Shown here: one piece after another, positions 52,980 through 60,600 of the stretch | Numbering within the stretch: the first letter of the stretch is position 1 | Layout of the letters: the number at the start of each line of letters is the position of its first letter | NCBI GenBank assembly: GCA_030068145.1 | Contig: JAPJBO010000671.1 | Location: forward strand, 62,001-126,000 | DNA: 64,000 nt | Direction: 5' to 3' | Source: Diplonema papillatum | Lineage: Eukaryota; Euglenozoa; Diplonemea; Diplonemida; Diplonemidae | Translations under genes and position numbers: made by a program | The notes under the pieces: model-generated | What the model was told of the DNA's origin: nothing | What the model saw: the letters and a program-made list of their open reading frames with translations, nothing else | Databases searched by the model: none

Positions 52980-54317
52980 GTTTTTCCGGGGAATTTGTAG
53001 TTTTTACACGTGTGAATTTTTTTTGTGTCGATGATACACGTCACTCTTTTTTTTACCGAAAATACACGTGGCAATTTTTTTTGGACGGATAATACACGTG
53101 GCAATTTTTGGTGTGACAAACGTGTACACGTGAATGTTGGGCGAATTTTGCGTTATTTTTACGGTGAATTTTCACAGCACACACACGATAGGCAACGGGA
53201 GTGGACAACGGTGACGGCGTGGCACCGCTCACTGAGCACTTTCAAGAGCGACAGCACACAACCACCTCCGCGTCCGCAAAACGCGAACAGCCAAACCCGA
53301 CTGGCTTCGTGCGGGGAAAAACGTCAGTACAAGTCAAGAATTGCCTCGACTTCGGACACCAAGCCAGAACATGCAAAAAGCCAGCCGCGAAGGCTCACCC
53401 AAACCAGCCCCAAAGGGCCAGGCAGCGGCCAACCCTCCCCCCCCACTCGAGCCTGCCTCAGAGTCTGAGTCAGACTTGGAGTCAGAGTCAGACACAAAGT
53501 CCGGGTCAAACTCGAAGTCCGGATCAGACTCCGGGTCTGAGTCAGACTACTCCGACTCGGAGTCCGAGTCCGAGAACGCAGTTTCCCCTTTCATCCTCTG
53601 TGTGCATGCGGCCAAAACTGTGCCCCGTGCGACAGGTGTGTGGATGTGTGACAGAAAGCCAGGCCCATGCCTGTCAGTACCGAGCGGAAAGAGGAGGCGG
53701 TCACCGGCCGCGGTGGAACCATGCCGCCATAACGCCGTCGTGGACATGCACTGATTGCGACCTGAACTACTGCCGAACTTGTGCTCCCTGCCTTCGACAG
53801 TGACGCCGTTGTTGTCGGGCTGCTGAGATTCAATGTCTTTCATTTCTTCCTTGTCTGCTGAAAAGATCAAATCAAGAATCATGTCAAATGAAACACCCGG
53901 GGGATCCCCTAAACAACCCCCGTGGGTGTGCTCTTGAAAAAACGAAAACCCCCCAAAAAAAAACATCAGAAAAAAGAAACCATCAAAAAATCTTAGAGTC
54001 ACAGTGGGGGTAGGCGCGGAGGAAAATGCCATCCAGGGTCACAAGGCCTGGACAGTCTTGCACGACTGAGCTGTTGAGTGACCCGACTTTCATCATAGCA
54101 TTTCCTTACGTAAACATCTGTCTACAGAACTGAACTCCTGTGATTAGAAAATTCGCCCAGCATTCACGTGTACACGTTTGTCACACCAAAAATTGCCACG
54201 TGTATTATCGGTCAAAAAAAAATCTCTCGTGTATTATCTGTCAAAAAAACTTCCGACGTGTATTATCGACACAAAAAAAATTCACACGTGTAAAAACTAC
54301 AAATTCCCGTTTTTCCG
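52980..54317. mobile_element. Mutator-like element with 161-bp inverted repeats and 9-bp target duplication
   Basis: The element spans 52989-54308. Inverted repeats are 52989-53149 and 54148-54308, 161 bp each and roughly 88% identical by eye, starting GGGAATTTGTAG. They are flanked by a perfect 9-bp duplication, GTTTTTCCG (52980-52988 and 54309-54317). Long repeats, 9-bp duplications and a 5' GGG are Mutator-family features. The repeats themselves contain tandem units around ATACACGTGGCAATTTTTTT. The 1-kb interior is too short for a full transposase. The intact duplication indicates a fairly recent insertion. Confidence 0.9.
53201..53803 (+). CDS. MULE-internal frame with zinc-knuckle remnant
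   Basis: A 200-codon frame inside the MULE. Residues 47-60, NCLDFGHQARTCKK, match the CCHC knuckle that ends many Mutator transposases (CG-x-x-GHN-x-RTC), with the first Cys absent. A Ser/Gln/Thr/Pro-rich stretch follows; in another frame the same DNA reads as Glu/Ser/Asp repeats. The end, SWTCTDCDLNYCRTCAPC, has paired cysteines like a ZZ-type or similar small zinc finger. The likely reading is a transposase 3' fragment joined to other sequence in a non-autonomous derivative. Whether it is translated is unknown. Confidence 0.4.
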   Translation: MDNGDGVAPLTEHFQERQHTTTSASAKREQPNPTGFVRGKTSVQVKNCLDFGHQARTCKKPAAKAHPNQPQRARQRPTLPPHSSLPQSLSQTWSQSQTQSPGQTRSPDQTPGLSQTTPTRSPSPRTQFPLSSSVCMRPKLCPVRQVCGCVTESQAHACQYRAERGGGHRPRWNHAAITPSWTCTDCDLNYCRTCAPCLRQ

Positions 54318-54964
54318 GGTTTGTGCCGGGTTTGTGCCGGGGGGGGGTCCGGTTTTTTTATCCGAGACTAGAGGTATGCTAATAGCTCTATCGAGCCAAC
54401 CCCACTTTTTGGGGGGTCCGCGGGCGAAGCCCGAGGGCACTTTTTTTAGGCCCAAAAAATATGATCCAGTCAATTCCCTCAATCCAGGTTTTTTTTTGCC
54501 CCGTGACTGGAAAAGGGCTATTTGCATCTAGATTTCAGGTCTGCCACCGTCTGGAGGCCCGGGTTCGAACCCGACCGAGGACACTTTTCCGGTCGAAAAT
54601 GGGTTTTGGAATTTGTTGGTTTTCGGGGTCGTATGTGCCCGAAATTTGCGTTTTTTGCAGAGTTCTCAATGTCTCACGGTTATTGGTCACCCCGGGAAAT
54701 TTGAGTCAGTCTACCAGTACTAAGCATCGCCCGAACTTTGCTTCACCACTACGTCGGGGGTCGGCCGTCTCGCAGTCACGGTCGTGACTGTTCCTCGGAC
54801 GCGCTCTCGTGGCCGGGGGGGTTATCCCTCCGACGGTCGAGGCGGGGCCCGGTATGCGGTGATTGAGTCGGGGCCGAGTCCGATTACGGGCGTGCAATAC
54901 CGCTGACCTCGAGTTCGCGTGTTTGTGTCGCGGTTCTCGTGGCGGGCGGGCGGGATTCGGTGGG
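54318..54964. other. Spacer with a palindromic GGTTCGAACCC and a short minisatellite
   Basis: Contains CCCGGGTTCGAACCCGACC near 54555, which looks like a B-box but does not fold as a tRNA. AAGCATCGCCCGAACTTTGC (54722-54741) belongs to the same repeat class as the 23.7-kb minisatellite. The stretch from about 54750 to 54964 is probably the 3' untranslated end of the minus-strand LINE. Confidence 0.5.
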
Positions 54965-57340
54965 CTACTCGTCGGGTGTGGTCGGCACGAGTGTCCGGTA
55001 CTCCTCCAGCAGTCCGGTCCCTTGCAGGTACTCGAGTGCCGTCTCCGGGTGTTCGAACAGCAATCTCCACAGCTGTTCGTGTCTCGGTATCCACACCGGT
55101 TGGCCACCCTCCCGCCGTAACGGGGAGGCCACTTCCCACATCAGGTCACGCTTCCCTTGCGTCCCCTCATGGCCGCAGTCCAAGAAAAGGTGCGAGACCG
55201 GGCACTCGGCTACCTCTCCGCAATGCGGGCAGGGACGATTCGAGCTCCGTTCGGACTTCGCTAACGCGTCGTAGTCCTCCCGGCACCAATTGCGAAGGAG
55301 GCGGTGCTGGCCCGTGCGGATCTGCCTGATCTCACGCTCGGCCCGTCGCGTGAGGTGATCGATTTTCGGGAGTTTCCTCCCGTTGACGATCTGCGCGTGT
55401 GCGAGTTTCCCGTCGTAGTGGGAGCCCAACTCCGGGTGGGCCTTCAGCACGCCTGCCGACCACCTCTTCTGCACATAGCTCTTGTGCCTGGCCGCCGCCG
55501 TCGATCGCGTGAGCGGGGGACGGGGTCCCCTTTCTCCTGGCGAGCTGGCGCCGGTCTTCGCCCGGGTATCCGCTTCGTCGTTCCCGGCCAGTCCACAGTG
55601 GCTGTAGACGAACTGGAGGTGGATGGTGTACCCACGATCGGCGAGCTTGCCCAGCAGCTGCCAGATCTCGATGTTGGCTGGGTCGACTTGGCGATGTGGT
55701 CCATGGTCGAGGTCCTGGAGGAGCGAGCTCGAGTCAGTCAGTATCCACAGGGTTTTGTCGTTCCTCCTGCTCAGACTGCCCACGAGGACGCGCAGGGCTC
55801 TCTGCATCGCCACCTGTTCCGCCCGGTAGCTTGTCGCCCACTTGCCGGCCGGACCGCTGTTCGTCGCCCACCAGGGAAGATCGTCTTGCGCGCTTCTCCG
55901 TATCGACCAATTCTCTCCGGATTCGATGGCAAACCCGGCTCCTCCCCATTTCGTCTCCGTGGGTGTCGGTTCCGTTGTGCCGTTGAGGACTGTTAGCGCC
56001 GGTTCCATTGTGGTTTCCTCAACAACAGAGCCATCGGTCCAGGTTACCAAGAGCGGCGTCGGCAGGGCGGCTAACACACGTTCCACTACCCTTCTGTTCG
56101 CCTCCACGTCCTCCGACTTCTTCCTCAGTGTTGCCGAGATGTGCACTTTGGGGCACCGTGGCTCCCACGGCGCGAACGGGTTCGCCTTGCGGGTCTGCCT
56201 GTCGACGTCTTCCGTCCGCGCGCGCCTCTTCAGGAGTCCGTATTTGACGGCGATCGTGTCGTGCTTGTTTGTGGGGACCAGGGTGTCCCGCCACTGCGGG
56301 TAGGTCGCCAGCTTCTCGCACAGTGTTGCAAGTCGAAGATCGGCATAGACCGAGATTGGCTGCACTCGCGACTCAATCGAAACGGCCTCCACGGATGCCG
56401 AGCGCCTGCATCCCGTGACGGCGCAAAGCCCGGCCTTGTGCTGGCTCTCCAGCTTCGCCATGGTCGTCGGTCTGGCAAAGGCGCCGTATACCGACAGGGC
56501 GTACGTCATCTTCGGGAGTACGTAGGTGTAGTATAGCGAGCGGAGCGTCTTCGTACGATGACCCCATGCCGCACCGGATACAAGCCTGAGAACGCACGCG
56601 TGTTTGGCCGCGCCCGCCGTCACTCGGCTGACATGCTGGTCGAATGTCAGTTCCTCGTCGAAGGTTAGACCCAGTAGGGTGACGGTCTTCTTCCATTCGA
56701 GTTCCCTCACCAGGGAGATCGTCAGCCGGTCGGAGCCCTCTCCGATGCTCTCCTCCGCAATTGTTCTCTCTTGCAGGGTGCGAGCCGCCTTTCCGTTCAG
56801 TCCGGTCACTCGCTTTTCGTGGTGTTGGCTCTGTGGTGCAAACAGCCGACGAGCCGTGCGACCGTGCTTCCTCGTTCTCCTTTTGTACGCGTCCGCGCGG
56901 ATCGCCACGTTCGCTCGGGTTGCCGGGAACTCTATCGTCGGCGGCGACGCGTCAGGGTTTCCGGGGCGCTTGAACAGTATCGCCTCCGTCTTTGCGTGCG
57001 ATAGCTGCATCAGCGCCTCGTCCGACCACTTTTCCATCGCCTGTATTATCAGACGCACGTTCTTCGCCATCTCCGCCATCGTTTTGCCCGTCGCTACTAC
57101 GCCTACGTCGTCGGCGAAGAGCGAGGCCGTTGAGTCCTTCAGCTTCGCCAGGTCGTCCCCGAGGTCGTCGATGTACAGCAGGAACAGTATTGGTCCCAGT
57201 ACAGACCCTTGCGGAACACCGCCCTCAAGTTCCGCCGAGGCGCCGTACTCACCGTCCACTCGGAAGATCGCGTTTCTGCCCTTGAGGAAGGACTCCACCC
57301 ATCGAATGAGCTTGTAGTACGCTTGCGCAGTGACTCGTAA
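54760..57340 (-). mobile_element. 5'-truncated LINE (RT-RNase H, I/Jockey-like)
   Basis: A minus-strand LINE whose 5' end is cut inside the RT. The recognisable RT starts at AYYKLIRWVESFLKGR (about 57.33 kb); sequence upstream of that is not RT. It differs from both other LINE families in the window: it has a classic RNase H and no Cys/His tail. The 3' end is placed near 54.75 kb, where a GAAGCAAAGTTCGGGCGATG block begins, but no poly-A or clear tail marks it. Confidence 0.75.
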
Positions 57341-57490
57341 TAGCCTACAAAGGTTTTCACAACAGTCACTGACAACTTGACAAACGTGACCACCGGTCTC
57401 CAGTCTACCGGAGTCCAGACCTGTTGTGGAGGGTCCACGATTAGAAACCGTGTGCATAATTGTATTCCAAGGCAACTGCACCAGAACCAA
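54965..57490 (-). CDS. LINE ORF2 C-terminal part: RT, RNase H, CCHC
   Basis: The frame is open for 841 codons. RT boxes: GGVPQGSVLGPILFLLYIDD at about residue 95 and SLFADDVGVVATGK at about 120, with thumb sequence after. RNase H at about 480-640: LLVTWTDGS, SYRAEQVAMQRAL, WILTDSSSLLQDL and YSHCGLAGNDEADTRAK carry the catalytic acids and His. A CCHC (CPHC ... H ... C) is at about 745-765. This order is known from I, Ingi and Jockey-related LINEs. The N-terminal 50 residues (57490-57340) do not look like RT and probably come from flanking DNA. No stop interrupts the domains, so the insertion is likely young. Confidence 0.78.
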   Translation of the reverse strand: MVLVQLPWNTIMHTVSNRGPSTTGLDSGRLETGGHVCQVVSDCCENLCRLLRVTAQAYYKLIRWVESFLKGRNAIFRVDGEYGASAELEGGVPQGSVLGPILFLLYIDDLGDDLAKLKDSTASLFADDVGVVATGKTMAEMAKNVRLIIQAMEKWSDEALMQLSHAKTEAILFKRPGNPDASPPTIEFPATRANVAIRADAYKRRTRKHGRTARRLFAPQSQHHEKRVTGLNGKAARTLQERTIAEESIGEGSDRLTISLVRELEWKKTVTLLGLTFDEELTFDQHVSRVTAGAAKHACVLRLVSGAAWGHRTKTLRSLYYTYVLPKMTYALSVYGAFARPTTMAKLESQHKAGLCAVTGCRRSASVEAVSIESRVQPISVYADLRLATLCEKLATYPQWRDTLVPTNKHDTIAVKYGLLKRRARTEDVDRQTRKANPFAPWEPRCPKVHISATLRKKSEDVEANRRVVERVLAALPTPLLVTWTDGSVVEETTMEPALTVLNGTTEPTPTETKWGGAGFAIESGENWSIRRSAQDDLPWWATNSGPAGKWATSYRAEQVAMQRALRVLVGSLSRRNDKTLWILTDSSSLLQDLDHGPHRQVDPANIEIWQLLGKLADRGYTIHLQFVYSHCGLAGNDEADTRAKTGASSPGERGPRPPLTRSTAAARHKSYVQKRWSAGVLKAHPELGSHYDGKLAHAQIVNGRKLPKIDHLTRRAEREIRQIRTGQHRLLRNWCREDYDALAKSERSSNRPCPHCGEVAECPVSHLFLDCGHEGTQGKRDLMWEVASPLRREGGQPVWIPRHEQLWRLLFEHPETALEYLQGTGLLEEYRTLVPTTPDE

Positions 57491-57544
57491 CTGTGTTCCA
57501 ACACAATTCTATTCAGCTGGACGGACTCTGAAACCTGAGCCAAT

Positions 57545-57612
57545 TCACCTACCCCCTGATCGAGTGTAATCGAGCGTAATCGAGTGTAATCGAGTGTAAT
57601 CGAGTGTAATCG
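57545..57612 (+). repeat. 10-bp tandem tail of the large LINE
   Basis: Five units of TAATCGAGYG on plus (CGATTACACT on minus) lie directly after the 3' untranslated region of the minus-strand LINE, following TAACCCAAAA. They probably form its 3' tail in place of poly-A. Confidence 0.75.
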
Positions 57613-57668
57613 TTTTGGGTTAGAATGCAAAGAATCTGTGGCGATAATCTGCATCGCCGACGGCGCGG

Positions 57669-60600
57669 TTATCTCTTCGCACGTGAAGTGTCATGCTTTC
57701 GCCTCTTTAGCTCGTCTTGATCGTCGCGCTCAGGCGCGCGTTTGGTGCTTCGCTTCTTCTTCGATTGTTCGTCGAGGTTCATCGGTTGCGCGTCGATTTC
57801 TGCTTTTTCTCGGCGCCTGGGCGATGGTCGTGGCGCATCGACGCGTCCTTTGCGTCTTTTCGGTACCGGCTCCGCCGCGGAGTCCGATTGCCGCTTCTTC
57901 GCTGGCGTTGATGCCGTCTTCCCGACCTTCGTTGCTGATGTCGGCGTTGATGTTGCGGGCTCTCGCTCGCCTTCCGCTGCTTCCCGCAGAATGAACACTA
58001 CGTTCTCACGCTTCGCCTGTCTCGGCGCCGGCGCGGGGCCCTCCAGCTCCGCCTTCCTCTTCTTCGATGCTGCTTCTTCTCCTCTCTTCTCCTCATAACT
58101 CCTCGCCACGGCCGCCAGGTGGTGACCCTTCCGACAGCACAGTTTCGGCCTTCGACTCCGCAAGTCCGCGAGCCGGCTGCAGTGCGCACACGTCGGCATG
58201 CCATGATCAAGGCACCGGTGGTGTCCGTTGCGGCAGCACTCCGCGATCGTCTTGCACGTCGCGCATTGCGTCAGGCGGTGTTGCGCGCAGAACTTCACCG
58301 CAAGGCCGTCGTCTTCCTTGTGGTGGGCCTTACAGCACCACGCCACCGACTTGCCCTGGCGCTTGCACCCGTCGCATTTCACCTTCTGGTGCTCGTGGCA
58401 CACCCGCTCACCCCACTTTTCGTGTCGGGGAACCCCTTCCGGCACGTACCACGGATCCCCTCCGACGACTGCCGTCTTCTTTCCTTTCTTCTTCTCCGTA
58501 GCGTCGTTGAACACCGCCCATCTCGCCGCGCGCTCCGCCCTTCCACCTCCGTACGTCGGGAAAAGGTCCATCCCCCACGCCTCGCCGTTGAACTCGTGCC
58601 GAGCCGTCGTCAGCTGCGTCTCGAGAACTTCCATCGTCTCCGTACCACCACGGAAGATTGGCCTCATCTCGTACCCCGTGAGGCACGGCGGGGCTCCCAC
58701 CGTTCTCAACGACCCTATCTTCTCCAATTTCCTTCCCGGCAGAGGCGGTTCGTCGCCGTTCCGCTCCAGCGCGTCCCCGACGGTCTTCAAAAGCCTTGCG
58801 AGTACCCTCGCACGCATGCTCAACGGTGTCCCGTCCGTCGTTGCTACGACACTGCCTGGAAGGTCCAATCCGGTGTATACTTCAAAGTCGATGGCGAGCT
58901 CTGCCGTCGACACGTCACCCGCCACCGACCAGCACATCCCATCCAGCCAATACTGCAGCGCCCGGAACCACCTCTCTCCTCCGACCGCCGCGAAGGTCCC
59001 CGGTCCAGCGATCGCTTCGAAATTCAGCCGGCGCGGGGGGCAGTCGTCAGGGTGCAATTGTCTCCAGGGGTGGCCGACCGCCCGGTCTCTTCCTTCTCTC
59101 TCCAGCCGTCGTCTCTCGTGCATGACCTCCGCCATGAACGTGTGCAGCACTTCGATGTTGACTCGACTTCCCTTCGGCAGTATCCCGTGTTCTTGCAGGC
59201 ACGGGGGCCAAGTCGAGCGATCCGCGCCAACAATTTCGGCATATTGGTTTTGCCCTCGGATTCGTTCGTACGCCCGGCACTGCCACCAAATGTGGCCCAG
59301 AGTTTCTTCCGTCGCCTCGTCACAGCGTCTGCACAGCCCGTCACCTCCCCACAGCTTGGCCGCATGTGACTCCGTCATCACCGACCCAGCCACGACCTCG
59401 GCAACGTCCCGTGCAGCCGTCAGCGTTGTCGACGCCTTCAGCCCGTAGGCATTCGTCGCGACGTACTCTACACCTGCCCGTACCCCATCGAAGTCTACCC
59501 GCCTCTTCTCAAGCTCCCCTAGTCGCCAGCCGCGAATCAGCTTTCTCAGGGTGTGCCCTCGCTCCCCCTTGCTTTGTCGCACCAGCCTCAGCACATTCCC
59601 TGCCTCGTCCTCGGCGTTGTCGAAATCTTCCGTCCATCGTATACCGAGCTTTTTTGCATGCTCGGCCGCAATACCGACCGGTCCCCATGCGCGGATTCTG
59701 CTGCCATACGCCCGTCGAACTGTTGCGACGCGGGCCCTCCACGCCGGCCTTTTTCGGCACACTTCTGCGATCATGCCGAGTGACCGATATGGCAGCACTG
59801 CGTATGGGTCGAGTAAGTGGGCCTTGTTGAGAATGCCCAACACGGCCTCTTGCGCCCTATGCAGTCTCACCGGGTCCCAGACGCCTCTGAGTAGTGCTGC
59901 GGTGAACTTTCCCAGCCCCCGCACCGTCGGGAGCGCGAACTCGGAGCCGTACGTCGCCGCCGGTAGAACCGCCATCGCCGCTAGCCCCGACCTCTGCGCC
60001 CTCGAGATCGGTAAGGCACCCAACCGTTCGGCCTCCTCTGCACGCTGGTCGTAGCGCAGGTCCGTTGTTCTGCGTGTCCGCTTCGTGCCGACCAGACATC
60101 CTACGATTGTAAGCTCTTCCTTCGTCACGATGTCGGTGCCACCTATCTTCAACTTCGCTTCGTACCCCTTCGGCGTCCCGAAAGCGAACGTCTTCGGTAT
60201 CCCGATCGACATGCCGGTGTTCGCACAAAACCTGTCGACTTCCACCAAGGCGTCCTGCAAGCATGCTTCTCTGAGACGCGTCAGGAGGGTGAGGTCGTCC
60301 GCGAAGGACTCGCTCGTCACCCCCCCCACGTCGTCCACTCTGCGCACCACGATGGACAGCAGCGCGTTGATGAGGATCACGCTCAGGGGGCAGCCCTGCA
60401 GTATCCCGTTGGTGGTGTAAAAGATGTCTCCCAGCCCCATGTGCAACTTGTACCGCCTTCGTAGTCGCGCGTAAACATCGCGCAGCGGCCCGAGAATTCT
60501 CTCATGGAGGCCAAGATCCCCCACCAGCTTCAGCACGACGTCTCGTGGCACTTTGTCGAAGCACTTGGCAAAGTCTAGGGCCACGCCGTACAGCTCCTTT

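Noticed and set aside
54540-54590. tRNA B-box GGTTCGAACCC on plus
   Set aside because: The sequence is a palindrome, the T-stem has mismatches and no A-box or acceptor stem is present.
54965-57490. Second APE-type endonuclease in the RT-RNase H LINE
   Set aside because: The copy is truncated within the RT, so no endonuclease sequence remains to judge.
58119-59448. Long plus-strand frames over 400 codons opposite the large LINE
   Set aside because: They are antisense to an intact ORF2 with clear domains, His/Pro/Arg/Ser-rich and without motifs; GC-rich shadow frames.
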